From contig NZ_KQ948765.1 in NCBI RefSeq assembly GCF_001514205.1, forward strand, positions 590,762 through 654,761: DNA of 64,000 nucleotides, written 5' to 3'. The notes beneath the pieces were generated by a model. The model was not told where the DNA came from, searched no databases, and was given only the letters and a program-made list of their open reading frames with translations. Source of the DNA: Streptomyces griseoruber. Its GTDB lineage: Bacteria; Actinomycetota; Actinomycetes; Streptomycetales; Streptomycetaceae. Positions 33,336-42,102 of the stretch are shown here, one piece after another. The number at the start of each line of letters is the position of its first letter. Positions within the stretch are counted from its first letter, which is position 1. Made by a program: the position numbers and the translations under genes.

Positions 33336-33355
33336 CAATGTACCGTTTGGTCTGG
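33336..33355. promoter_or_regulatory. Operator-like site between SDR and TetR genes
   Basis: CAATGTACCGTTTGGTCTGG matches the elements at 32081-32109 and (inverted) 29674-29688: GTACC, a short gap and TTGGTC. Its place between the divergent SDR and TetR genes is where autoregulation is expected. Confidence 0.5.
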
Positions 33356-33466
33356 CAAACCGGATGACGTCCCGTACTCCGCTCCCCGCAGAAGGGAGTC
33401 CGTCCGCCGGCGCCCCCGGAGTCGGCTTTAATTCAGTACGTCGTCACGTCAAGCGGGAGAGAACCC

Positions 33467-34168
33467 ATGCCACGACCACCGGGCCATGGACCGGGCTTCG
33501 AGGTCAGACGCCAGAAGATCATCGATGTCGCGGCAGCCCTGTTCGCCCGGCAGGGATACGCGGCGACGTCGATCAACGACCTGGGCCGGGCGGTGGGACT
33601 CGCCAAGGGCGCGCTGTACTACTACATCGGCTCGAAGGAGAACCTCCTCGTCGAGATCCAGTCCCGGGTGATGGGGCCGCTGCTGTCCCGGGCCCGGCAG
33701 ATCGCGGACCTCGACACGACCCCCCTGCTGCGGCTGCGGCTGCTGTCCGAGTCGCTGCTGACCATCATCTTCCGCCGGCTGGACCACATCTGGGTCTACG
33801 AGCACGACTACCGCTCGCTGAGCGGTGCGGAGCTGAAGACCCTGCTGGAGCAGCGCTCGGACTTCGAGCAGCTGATCTCCGCGCTGCTCGCGGAGGCCGT
33901 GGAGCAGAACACCTTCCGCACGATGGAACCGCGCCTGGGCACCCTGCAGTTCCTCAACCTCCACAACCACACCTATCAATGGGTGAATCCGGACGGACAG
34001 TGGGACGCGGCCTTCCTGGCCCGCGAGTACTGCACGACGCTGTTCCGCGGCTTCGGCGCCCCCGACCACGCCCTGCCGAGGATCGAGGAGCAGGCGGAGG
34101 CCTTCAAACGCGACCACCCCGAGCTGTCCCTCGATCCGGAGGAGAGGTGGAAGCCGACCACGGACTGA
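33467..34168 (+). CDS. TetR-family repressor, likely regulator of the catabolic island
   Basis: A 233-residue TetR protein: HTH at about 16-61 (IIDVAAALFARQGYAATSIN, GLAKGALYYYIGSKENLL), then a helical ligand domain with the HNHTYQWVNPDGQWDA segment seen in TetR regulators that sense CoA thioesters in lipid, sterol or aromatic catabolism. A 12-base GAGAGAACCC region precedes the ATG. Repeated GTACCG/GACCGGTCG sites at five nearby promoters, including its own, make it the probable repressor. The inducer would be a pathway CoA-ester; this is inference. Confidence 0.85.
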   Translation: MPRPPGHGPGFEVRRQKIIDVAAALFARQGYAATSINDLGRAVGLAKGALYYYIGSKENLLVEIQSRVMGPLLSRARQIADLDTTPLLRLRLLSESLLTIIFRRLDHIWVYEHDYRSLSGAELKTLLEQRSDFEQLISALLAEAVEQNTFRTMEPRLGTLQFLNLHNHTYQWVNPDGQWDAAFLAREYCTTLFRGFGAPDHALPRIEEQAEAFKRDHPELSLDPEERWKPTTD

Positions 34169-34364
34169 CCGCCGACCCGTCCCCGTCCCCCGAGTCGAAC
34201 TGCCGTTCACCCGGCCCTGACCCGCATCGTCCGGGCGTCCGGCGAGTTCTCCGTTCAGGGTGTCGTCCGCCGCGTACGGTAGCCCCGCTGCCGCGCCTCA
34301 CCCCTCGTGGTGGGGTGGATACGGACAGTGAAGGAACGGCGCGAGGGAAAGGAACGGGGCAAGG

Positions 34365-35936
34365 ATGACGGAGGCCACGGCGAGCGAGCCGGATGAGCGG
34401 GTACTGGGCCGCCGGTGGACGGTGCGACTGGACCCCGCCGGCCGCGGCAGCACGGCGGTACGCGTCTCGTGCAGCCGCCCTGCCTGTGCCGAACAGCGAC
34501 TTCCGTCCGCGGCCGTCGGCCGTGCGGCCGCGGTCGAACACCTCAAGTCCCATCTGCGGGCGGTCGCGGGGCCCCGGACCGGGGCGTACTGCGCGTGCCG
34601 GGCCGAAAACTGCCATACGCACATCTCCGCCGCCGACCGGCAACAGGGAGTCCAGCCCTGGCGGTGCGGCGGGGCGGTCGTCCTGGCCGTGCTCAGCGAC
34701 CGGCAGGGCCGCTGGTGGCAGGCGATGGAGTGCTGCGCACGCTGTGCGGCCGCGACACCCGGCGCCAAGGTCGTCACCACCACCCCGCTCCCCTGCGGCC
34801 CGGAGGCCGGCTCCCCCGCCACGGCCGACCGCCCGCCGACCGCCCCGGCCGGCGCGCCACGGTTCTCCGACACGTCCCCGCCCGCGGCCGGCCGGCGGAA
34901 CGTGCCCGCGCCCCGCTCCTCGCCCTCGCCGCGCGCCCGTCCGCACGGGAAGATCGCCCAGCGGGTCGTGCCGCACGATCTGCGGCCCGCCGTCCTGCGG
35001 GACGAACTCGTCGAACTCGGCGACCTGTTCCGCGCGTACCAGAAGCGCACCGAGCCCGACCTGGCGCTGCTCGCCGACCTCCATGAACGCAAGGCGCGCG
35101 CCTTCACCACCTGGGCCGAGGCCACCGGCGACCCCGCGCTTCAGCAGGAGGCACGGCGCGCCGAGCAGGCCGCCGCCACGGCCCGCTCCCAGCATCTTCA
35201 GCGCACCGGCCTCGGCGCGGACGCCGACGGGCCGGCCGTCAGCCGTCTGCTGAACGCGCCGGCGCAGTGGGAGCACGTACGCTCCGTCCTCGCGCACGTG
35301 GCCGACCACAGCCCGCTGCCGGGACCGGACGCCCGGCTGCTCGTCCTGATGCTGACCCTGCGCACCGCGCACACCGGAACCGGCAACGTCGTCGGCCAGG
35401 ACATCACCGCGCTGGGCCTGACCGACCCGCAGGACCTGCTCGAGAAGCTGACCGACTGCGGATGGCTGGTCGTCCCCGGCACCGTGGAGGACCTGCTCGC
35501 CTCCCGCCCGGAGAGCCCCACCGCCGTCACCGTCCCCTCCCTGGCCCCCCGCGAAGACGGTTCGGGACCGTTCACGTTCGGCAGGAAGACGCGGCCCAGG
35601 CTCAGTGGCTGGGCCCAGAGGATCGTCTCGGACAAGAAACTCCGCAAGGCCAGGGCCACCGCCGGCACCCACCTGCTCGCCCTGACCCTGGCCACCCGGA
35701 CCAACGGCTCGGGACGCCTCGGCCCCGACGACCGGGGCGTCGCCCTGAGTTCCCTCACCGCCGCGATCCCGGTGGATCCGGGCGAGTTGCCGCGCCTGGT
35801 GGACCAGCTCACGGCAGCGGGCTGGCTCACCGAAGCCGCCCTCACCGACAGCCACCTCACCGGACGGCTGACCGAACGCGTCCTCCCGCTCACCTGTCCC
35901 CTCCCCCAGCCGGACCGGGCAGGTCAGGCGGGGTAG
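34365..35936 (+). CDS. Hypothetical protein with Cys-rich N-terminal region
   Basis: Not recognised. The 523-residue protein has an N-terminal third (1-140) rich in Cys and His (CSRPACAEQ, YCACRAENCHTH, CCARC), which suggests one or two zinc-binding modules. A Pro/Ser-rich disordered linker (145-200) follows, then two helical repeats of similar layout. In each, a run ending DARLLVLMLTLRT or THLLALTLATRT leads into a winged-helix-like LTDPQDLLEKLTDCGWLV or DPGELPRLVDQLTAAGWLT. The repeats look like replication-initiator-type or regulatory winged helices. GGGGCAAGG precedes the ATG. No signal or TM segment. Similar proteins are, to my knowledge, restricted to Streptomyces and relatives. Confidence 0.7.
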   Translation: MTEATASEPDERVLGRRWTVRLDPAGRGSTAVRVSCSRPACAEQRLPSAAVGRAAAVEHLKSHLRAVAGPRTGAYCACRAENCHTHISAADRQQGVQPWRCGGAVVLAVLSDRQGRWWQAMECCARCAAATPGAKVVTTTPLPCGPEAGSPATADRPPTAPAGAPRFSDTSPPAAGRRNVPAPRSSPSPRARPHGKIAQRVVPHDLRPAVLRDELVELGDLFRAYQKRTEPDLALLADLHERKARAFTTWAEATGDPALQQEARRAEQAAATARSQHLQRTGLGADADGPAVSRLLNAPAQWEHVRSVLAHVADHSPLPGPDARLLVLMLTLRTAHTGTGNVVGQDITALGLTDPQDLLEKLTDCGWLVVPGTVEDLLASRPESPTAVTVPSLAPREDGSGPFTFGRKTRPRLSGWAQRIVSDKKLRKARATAGTHLLALTLATRTNGSGRLGPDDRGVALSSLTAAIPVDPGELPRLVDQLTAAGWLTEAALTDSHLTGRLTERVLPLTCPLPQPDRAGQAG

Positions 35937-35959
35937 CGCCCGGTCCGGCTGCGGTCGTC

Positions 35960-36126
35960 GGTTCTCGGCGGTTGGTCCACGGGTTCCAGAAGAAGGTGCC
36001 GTCGGCGCACTGGTAGCGGTCCCCGTGCCCGCGCTCGATGCCCTGCCGGCCGGCGGTCCGGCAGCCGCCCAGGGTGAGGTACCTGCCGCGGAGGACGTCG
36101 AGGCCGTCGGCGTGCGGGCACCGGCG
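35960..36126 (-). pseudogene. Orphan coding-like fragment after the GntR gene
   Basis: On the minus strand a frame opening just after a TGA reads GRYLTLGGCRTAGRQGIE and RYQCADGTFFWNPW, with paired cysteines and well-chosen third positions. It has no start codon. It could be the tail of a small secreted or DNA-linked protein whose beginning was lost. Family unknown. Confidence 0.3.
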
Positions 36127-36132
36127 TCAGGC

Positions 36133-36783
36133 TCAGAGCAGGGAACGGATCGCGGTCTCGAAATGCTCCACGTGCTCGGCGGCCAGGGCCGCGGCGCGGT
36201 CCCCGTCTCCTGCCAGGACCGCGCGCACGAGCGGACCGTGCTCGCCCACATGGCCGGCCAGCCCGGGGAGGCGGTCGAGGAACAGGCACCAGATACGCGT
36301 GGCCAGGTTGTCGTAACGGACCAGTGTGTCCTGGAGGAAGGGGTTCGCCGTGGCGGTGTACAGCGCCCGGTGCAGCCGGAGGTCCAGTTCGAGGAGTTCG
36401 GCGACCTCCCGTCCGGCGGCCGCGTCCAACTCCTCCAGCAGGCGGCCGAGTACGGCCCGGTCCACCGCGCCGGCCCGGCGCGCGGCGCAGTCCGCCGCCA
36501 GCGGCTCCAGCCGCAGGCGCACCTCGGTGAGGTGACCGAGGTCGGTGATCTGCACCTCGGAGGCGAACGTGCCGCGCCGTGGGTAGGAGACCACCAGCCG
36601 GTCGGCCTCCAGGCGCTTGAGCGCCTCGCGCACCGGCGTGCGTCCGACCCCCAGCTCCGCGGCCATCTGCTCGTCGTTGATGGGTGTACCGGGCGCGATC
36701 TGCAACGTCACCAGGCGGTCGCACAGGGCCCGATAGGCCCGCTCGGCCAGGGTGAGCCCGTTCTCCGTCACCGCGACCGACAT
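36133..36783 (-). CDS. GntR-family regulator (FCD type) of the sarcosine operon
   Basis: The 216-residue protein has a winged HTH (about 10-72; APGTPINDEQMAAELGVGRT, PVREALKRLEADRLV) and a helical FCD domain. In the FCD domain, ELDLRLHRAL and the later HxxxH-like positions (HGPLVRAVLAGD, HVEHFETAI) can bind a metal and a carboxylate ligand. GAGGAGGG lies 5 nt before ATG 36783; a longer in-frame start lacks a site. It is divergent from the glyA-stub/soxBDAG operon, and two TGATATATCA-like palindromes lie between, one over that operon's start point. It probably represses until sarcosine or a related compound binds. Confidence 0.85.
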   Translation of the reverse strand: MSVAVTENGLTLAERAYRALCDRLVTLQIAPGTPINDEQMAAELGVGRTPVREALKRLEADRLVVSYPRRGTFASEVQITDLGHLTEVRLRLEPLAADCAARRAGAVDRAVLGRLLEELDAAAGREVAELLELDLRLHRALYTATANPFLQDTLVRYDNLATRIWCLFLDRLPGLAGHVGEHGPLVRAVLAGDGDRAAALAAEHVEHFETAIRSLL

Positions 36784-36828
36784 GCGCACCCTCCTCGCCG
36801 AGACTCGATCCCCCGACGCTAGCACGAT

Positions 36829-36838
36829 TGATATATCA
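36829..36838. promoter_or_regulatory. GntR operator 1
   Basis: TGATATATCA is a perfect 10-bp palindrome 46 nt upstream of the GntR start codon, suited to autoregulation. Palindromes of this AT-rich type are common FCD-GntR targets. Confidence 0.55.
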
Positions 36839-36868
36839 GCCCGTGCCCGGCGACTGCGCGACGACTCC

Positions 36869-36908
36869 TTGACGACTGACCTGAAATGCGCCTACAACTA
36901 ATATATCA
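36869..36908 (+). promoter_or_regulatory. Promoter of the sox operon with GntR operator 2
   Basis: TTGACG (36869-36874) and TACAAC (36893-36898) are 18 bases apart. TAATATATCA (36899-36908), one mismatch from operator 1, follows the -10 directly and covers the expected transcription start. Confidence 0.6.
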
Positions 36909-36939
36909 GATGTACGCCACCACCCTCCAAGGGGACCGC

Positions 36940-37170
36940 ATGAGCTTCTCCCAGCCGCTGACCCTGTTCGACCCGGAGGTCGCCGCCGCGGCCGACGCGG
37001 AGCTCGAGCGCCAGCAGTCGACGCTGGAGATGATCGCGAGCGAGAACTTCGCGCCGGTGGCGGTGATGCAGACGCTCTCCGCCGAGCAGACCGAGTCGCT
37101 GCGCGGCCGGGTGGCGAAGCTCGCCGCCGCGTTCCCCCTGTACCCCGAGCTGAACGGAGCCGCGGCATGA
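36940..37170 (+). pseudogene. glyA: glyA (serine hydroxymethyltransferase) with large in-frame internal deletion
   Basis: The 76-codon frame begins like a full SHMT ([38 protein letters not shown]). At about 37068 it jumps to the C-terminus ([26 protein letters not shown]). About 340 residues, including the PLP lysine and all active-site residues, are missing, yet the frame is kept and the stop still overlaps the soxB start (ATGA). AAGGGG lies 5 nt before the ATG, so translation into soxB is preserved. It cannot be an active SHMT; the remaining role may be purely to couple translation. Confidence 0.75.
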
Positions 37171-38387
37171 CCGGCACGCCGCTTCCGGACCACCCGGACT
37201 TCCTCTGGCGCAACCCCGACCCCAAGCGGTCGTACGAGGTGGTGATCGTCGGTGGCGGCGGGCACGGCCTGGCCACCGCCTACTACCTGGCCAAGAACCA
37301 CGGCATCACCGACATCGCGGTGCTGGAGAAGGGGTGGCTGGCCGGCGGGAACATGGCCCGCAACACCACCATCATCCGCTCCAACTACCTGTGGGACGAG
37401 AGCTCCGGCATCTACGAGCACTCCCTGAAGCTGTGGGAGACCCTCGAGGAGGACCTCGACTACCCCATCCTGTTCAGCCAGCGCGGGGTGCTCAACCTCG
37501 CGCACACCCTCCAGGACATCCGGGACAGCAGACGCCGGGTCCACGCCAACCAGCTCAACGGCATCGACGCCGAGTGGCTGGAGCCGGACGAGGTCGCCAA
37601 GGTCTGCCCGATCGTCAACATCGACCCGGACGTCCGCTATCCGGTGCTCGGCGCCACGTACCAGCCGCGCGCCGGCATCGCCAAGCACGACTACGTGGCC
37701 TGGGGTTTCGCGCGCCGGGCCGACGCCTACGGCATCGACCTGATCCAGAACTGCGAAGTCACGGGCATCGACGTGACGGACGGCCGGGTGACGGGCGTAC
37801 GGACCACCCGCGGCGACATCGCCGCCGGCAAGGTGGCGCTCGCCGGTGCGGGACACACCTCGGTGCTCGCCGAAATGGTGGGCCTGCGGCTGCCGTTGCA
37901 GAGCCACCCGCTCCAGGCGCTGGTCTCCGAGCTGCTGGAACCGGTGCACCCGACGGTCGTGATGTCCAACGCCGTCCATGTGTACGTCTCCCAGGCGCAC
38001 AAGGGCGAACTCGTCATGGGCGCCGGCATCGACAGCTACAACGGCTACGGCCAGCGCGGCGCGTTCCACATCATCGAGCGCCAGATGGCCGCCGCCCTGG
38101 AGCTGTTCCCGGTGTTCGCCCGCGCCCACATGCTGCGCACCTGGGCCGGCATCGTCGACACCACCCCGGACGCCTCCCCCATCGTCGGACTCACCCCGGT
38201 CGAGAACCTGTACCTCAACTGCGGCTGGGGAACGGGCGGGTTCAAGGCCACCCCCGGCGTCGGCTGGTGCTACGCCCACACCGTCGCCACCGGCGAACCC
38301 CACCCGTACAACGCGCCCTTCGCCCTGTCCCGGTTCGTCACCGGCGCACTGGTCGACGAGCACGGCGCGGCCGCCGTCGCCCACTGA
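37167..38387 (+). CDS. soxB: Sarcosine oxidase beta subunit
   Basis: The 406-residue flavoprotein subunit has the FAD motif [20 protein letters not shown], and His174 in [13 protein letters not shown], the residue that covalently holds FMN in heterotetrameric sarcosine oxidases. [14 protein letters not shown] closes the FAD site. It oxidises sarcosine to glycine plus a methylene unit. The ATG overlaps the glyA-stub stop. First intact gene of soxBDAG. Confidence 0.95.
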   Translation: MTGTPLPDHPDFLWRNPDPKRSYEVVIVGGGGHGLATAYYLAKNHGITDIAVLEKGWLAGGNMARNTTIIRSNYLWDESSGIYEHSLKLWETLEEDLDYPILFSQRGVLNLAHTLQDIRDSRRRVHANQLNGIDAEWLEPDEVAKVCPIVNIDPDVRYPVLGATYQPRAGIAKHDYVAWGFARRADAYGIDLIQNCEVTGIDVTDGRVTGVRTTRGDIAAGKVALAGAGHTSVLAEMVGLRLPLQSHPLQALVSELLEPVHPTVVMSNAVHVYVSQAHKGELVMGAGIDSYNGYGQRGAFHIIERQMAAALELFPVFARAHMLRTWAGIVDTTPDASPIVGLTPVENLYLNCGWGTGGFKATPGVGWCYAHTVATGEPHPYNAPFALSRFVTGALVDEHGAAAVAH

Positions 38388-38407
38388 CCCCCCTCCCGGA
38401 GACTCCG

Positions 38408-38680
38408 ATGCAACTCATCGCCTGCCCCTGGTGCGGCGAGCGCGAGGAAGCCGAGTTCCACTACGGCGGACAGGCGCACGTCCCCTACCCCGCGAAGCCG
38501 GCCGACCTCGACGACGAGCAGTGGGCCCAGTACGTCTTCTTCCGCGACAACCCCAAGGGCCCGTTCGCGGAGCGGTGGATGCACGCCGCGGGATGCCGCC
38601 GCTGGTTCGACGCCCTGCGCGACACCGCCACCCACCAGTTCCTGTCCGTCCACCGCATGGGTGAGGAGCCCCGCGCATGA
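38408..38680 (+). CDS. soxD: Sarcosine oxidase delta subunit
   Basis: A 90-residue zinc protein: Cys6 and Cys9 (CPWC) with His59 and Cys63 (WMHAAGCRRWF) form the zinc site typical of SoxD. It seals the heterotetramer. GGAG lies 8 nt upstream; its stop overlaps soxA by 4 nt. Confidence 0.95.
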   Translation: MQLIACPWCGEREEAEFHYGGQAHVPYPAKPADLDDEQWAQYVFFRDNPKGPFAERWMHAAGCRRWFDALRDTATHQFLSVHRMGEEPRA

Positions 38681-41481
38681 GCAACGCGTTCCGTGTCGAC
38701 GCCCTCGGCTCCGTGGACCGCGACAAGTCGCTGTCCTTCACCTTCGACGGCCGCGAGTACACCGGCCACCCGGGCGACACCCTCGCCTCGGCCCTGCTGG
38801 CCAACGGGGTCCACCACGTGGCCACCAGCATCAAGTACGGGCGACCGCGCGGCATCATGACCGCCGGCGTCGAGGAGCCCAACGCCCTCGTACAGATCGA
38901 GTTCCCTTTCCCCGAGCCCATGCTCACGGCCACGACCGTCGAGTTGTACGACGGTCTCGTCGCCCGGGGGTTGTCAGGCCAGGGGCGGCTGAGCACCAGG
39001 CCCGACACAGCCCGGTACGACACCGTGCACGCACACTGTGACGTGCTGGTCGTCGGCGCCGGTCCGGCCGGACTGGCCGCCGCCCTGACCGCCTCACGGG
39101 CCGGTGTGCGGGTCGTCGTGGTCGATGAACTGCCTTCTCCAGGGGGCTCGTTGCCGGGTACGGCACCCGCTTGCGAGTGGGTCGCCGACGTCACGGACGA
39201 GCTCTCGGCGAACTCCGATGTCCAGCTCCTCCGGCGGACCACGGCGATCGGTTACTACGACGACGGTCTCGTCCTCGCTCTGGAGAAGCGCACCGACCAT
39301 CTCGGCGCGGCCGCGCCCGCCCATGTCTCCCGTCAGCGCGTCTGGCGGATCCGGGCCAGGCAGGTCGTGTTCGCCACCGGCGCCTACGAGCGGCCGATCG
39401 CGTTCGACGACAACGACCGCCCCGGCATCATGCTCGCGGGGTCGGCCCGTACGTATCTGGGCCGTTTCGGCGTGCTCGCGGGCCGTGAGGTCGTCGTGTT
39501 CACCACGAACGACAGCGCCTACCTCGCGGCGACCGAACTGGCCGACGCCGGTGCGCGAGTGCGCGCGGTGATCGACGCCCGGAGCGAGGTGCCGGCCCAC
39601 TGGCTGGACGCCTGTGCCGCGCGTGGGATCGAGGTGCGGGCCGGGCAGGCGGTGTCCGGGACGAGCGGTGCCGAGCGGATCACCGGGGTGCGGGTCGGGG
39701 ACGAGGAGATCGGCTGCGATCTGCTGCTGGTGTCGGGGGGCTGGAATCCGGCGGTGGCGCTGTTCAGCCAGGCTCGGGGGACGCTTCGGTACGACGGCGT
39801 GCTCGGTGGCTTCGTTCCTGCGGGCGCACTGGACACCGTACGAACCGCTGGTGCCGCCCGTGGGGTTCTCGGGTCGGCCGAGGTTGTGTCGGACGGTGCG
39901 GAGGCGGCCCTCGGTGCGCTGGCAGCGCTCGGAAAGACCGCAGGAGAGCCTGTGGCTCTGCCGGCCGTCGGCGACGCGCCCGCGGGCGCACCGGGCGCGG
40001 TGCTCTGGCAGGTTCCCGGCTCCGACGACGCACAGTTCGTCGACCTCCAGCGCGACCAGACCGTCGCGGATGTCCTGCGGGCCACCGGGGCGGGCCTGAC
40101 CTCGGTGGAGCACGTCAAGCGGTACACCACCATCGGGACCGCCCACGACCAGGGCCGTACGTCAGGGGTGCTGACCTCGGGCATCGTCGCCGCGGCGCTG
40201 GGCGTGGACATCGCCGAGCTGGGCACCCCCCGGCTCCGGCCGCCCGCGCTGCCGGTGGCGTTCGCCGCGTTCGCCGGACGCAACCGCGGCGAGCTGTTCG
40301 ACCCGGTCCGGGTGACCTCCCTTCACCGGTGGCACGTCGAGCACGGCGCCCTCTTCGAGAACGTCGGCCAGTGGAAGCGGCCGTGGTACTACCCCGTCGG
40401 CGGGGAGACCATCGAGGAGGCCGTGCTGCGGGAGTGCCGGGCGGCCCGTGAGGGCGTCGGCATGATGGACGGCTCCACCCTCGGCAAGATCAGCGTCCAG
40501 GGTCCGGACTCCGGCGAGCTGCTGGACCGGTTCTACACCAACGTCATGAGCTCGCTGAAGGTCGGCCGGGTCCGCTACGGCGTGATGTGCGGTGTCGACG
40601 GCATGGTGTTCGACGACGGAACCGTACTGCGCCTGGCCGAGGAGGAGTTCCTGGTCACGACGACCACCGGCAACGCCGCCAAGGTGCTGGACCGGATGGA
40701 GGAGTGGCTCCAGACGGAGTGGCCCGACCTGCGGGTCCGCCTCACCTCCGTCACCGAGCACTGGGCGACGATCCCGCTGGTCGGGCCGCGCTCACGCGAC
40801 GTACTGGCCCTGGTGGCGCCCACGCTCGACGTGAGCAACGCCGCCTTCGGGTTCATGACCTGGCAGGACACCGTCGTCGCGGACGTCCCCGCCCGGGTGG
40901 CCCGGATCAGCTTCTCCGGTGAACTCGCCTACGAGATCAATGTCCCCGCCTGGTACGCGCACACGGTGTGGGAGGCCCTGTACGCGGCGGGCGGCCCCTT
41001 CGGCATCACGCCGTACGGCACGGAGACCATGCACGTGCTGCGCGCGGAGAAGGCGTATCCGATCATCGGGCAGGACACCGACGGCACGATCACCCCGCAG
41101 GACCTCGGGATGTCCTGGGTGGTGTCCGGGAAGAAGGACGAGTTCGTCGGCAGGCGGTCCTTCGACCGGGCCGAGAACCGGCGCGCCGACCGCAAGCAAC
41201 TGGTGGGGCTGCTGCCCGTCGACGAACGCACCCTGCTGCCGGAGGGCGCGCAGATCATCGCCACCGAGACGGTGCCCGCGCCGCCGGTGCCCATGCTCGG
41301 GCACATCACCTCCAGCTACCGCAGCGACGCCCTGGGCCGCACCTTCGCGCTCGCCCTGCTGCGCGGCGGCACCCGGCGCGTCGGCGAGACCCTCTACGTC
41401 CCGCTGGAGGGCCGCACCGTCGCGGTGACCGTGACCGACCCCGTGCTCTACGACAAGGAGGGAACCCGCCGTGACGGTTGA
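38677..41481 (+). CDS. soxA: Sarcosine oxidase alpha subunit
   Basis: The 934-residue alpha subunit has an N-terminal ferredoxin-like domain (about 10-95; FDGREYTGHPGDTLASALLA), an NAD-binding Rossmann domain (DVLVVGAGPAGLAAALTASR), and a C-terminal GcvT-like folate domain (about 560-930; GMMDGSTLGKISVQGPDSG, GELAYEINVPAWYA). The folate domain accepts the methylene group onto tetrahydrofolate. It overlaps soxD (ATGA) and ends 11 nt inside soxG. It is about 30 residues shorter than common homologues, with no obvious gap in the motifs. Confidence 0.95.
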   Translation: MSNAFRVDALGSVDRDKSLSFTFDGREYTGHPGDTLASALLANGVHHVATSIKYGRPRGIMTAGVEEPNALVQIEFPFPEPMLTATTVELYDGLVARGLSGQGRLSTRPDTARYDTVHAHCDVLVVGAGPAGLAAALTASRAGVRVVVVDELPSPGGSLPGTAPACEWVADVTDELSANSDVQLLRRTTAIGYYDDGLVLALEKRTDHLGAAAPAHVSRQRVWRIRARQVVFATGAYERPIAFDDNDRPGIMLAGSARTYLGRFGVLAGREVVVFTTNDSAYLAATELADAGARVRAVIDARSEVPAHWLDACAARGIEVRAGQAVSGTSGAERITGVRVGDEEIGCDLLLVSGGWNPAVALFSQARGTLRYDGVLGGFVPAGALDTVRTAGAARGVLGSAEVVSDGAEAALGALAALGKTAGEPVALPAVGDAPAGAPGAVLWQVPGSDDAQFVDLQRDQTVADVLRATGAGLTSVEHVKRYTTIGTAHDQGRTSGVLTSGIVAAALGVDIAELGTPRLRPPALPVAFAAFAGRNRGELFDPVRVTSLHRWHVEHGALFENVGQWKRPWYYPVGGETIEEAVLRECRAAREGVGMMDGSTLGKISVQGPDSGELLDRFYTNVMSSLKVGRVRYGVMCGVDGMVFDDGTVLRLAEEEFLVTTTTGNAAKVLDRMEEWLQTEWPDLRVRLTSVTEHWATIPLVGPRSRDVLALVAPTLDVSNAAFGFMTWQDTVVADVPARVARISFSGELAYEINVPAWYAHTVWEALYAAGGPFGITPYGTETMHVLRAEKAYPIIGQDTDGTITPQDLGMSWVVSGKKDEFVGRRSFDRAENRRADRKQLVGLLPVDERTLLPEGAQIIATETVPAPPVPMLGHITSSYRSDALGRTFALALLRGGTRRVGETLYVPLEGRTVAVTVTDPVLYDKEGTRRDG

Positions 41482-42064
41482 CGCCCCCGCCCGTTTCAGC
41501 CCGCTCGCCGACTGGCAGGAGGCCTTCGGCCGGCTCCCCGCCGGCTTCCAGGTCCGGGAGCTGCCCTTCCTCACCCAGCTCACCCTGCGGGTGAGCGCGG
41601 ACAGCCCCGCGGCGAAGGCGGTCGAGTCGGTGCTCGGCATCCGGCTGCCGTCCGCCTCGCGCGCGGAGCTGTCCGAGGAGGTGAAGGCCCTGTGGCTGGG
41701 CCCCGACGAATGGCTGCTGGTCGCGCCGGCGGACACCGGTGCCGAGCTGGTCGGGCGGCTGAGGTCGGCGATCGGCGAGGAGTTCGCCACCGTCACCGAC
41801 GTCTCCGCGCAGCGCACGGTGCTGTCCCTGCGGGGCGGCCTCACCCGCGAGATCCTGGCGCGGGGCTGCGCCCTCGACCTGGACCCCCGGGTCGCGCCCG
41901 TCGGGGCCTGCTACACCACGCTGCTCGCGCAGACGGGGATCACGCTGGTCGTCCGGGCGGAGGCCGCCGCCAGTGTGTGGCTGCTGGTCCGTTCCTCCTT
42001 CGCCCCGTACGCCGCGGCGTGGCTGGTCGACGCGGCCACGGAGTACGGCGGAGGGGCGGGATGA
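41471..42064 (+). CDS. soxG: Sarcosine oxidase gamma subunit
   Basis: A 197-residue Sox[21 protein letters not shown] and [14 protein letters not shown] match the gamma subunit, a GcvT-like half that packs on SoxA. GGAGGG lies 8 nt before the GTG. Its stop overlaps an upstream ATG of the purU frame. Confidence 0.92.
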   Translation: MTVDAPARFSPLADWQEAFGRLPAGFQVRELPFLTQLTLRVSADSPAAKAVESVLGIRLPSASRAELSEEVKALWLGPDEWLLVAPADTGAELVGRLRSAIGEEFATVTDVSAQRTVLSLRGGLTREILARGCALDLDPRVAPVGACYTTLLAQTGITLVVRAEAAASVWLLVRSSFAPYAAAWLVDAATEYGGGAG

Positions 42065-42102
42065 CCCTCGGCGTCCCGGACACGTACAAGGAGGAGAAGG
42101 CC

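Noticed and set aside
34280-34320. CACCCC/GGGGTG hairpin before the hypothetical gene as a terminator
   Set aside because: The stem is only 6 bp and lies close to the next gene's leader; too weak to call.
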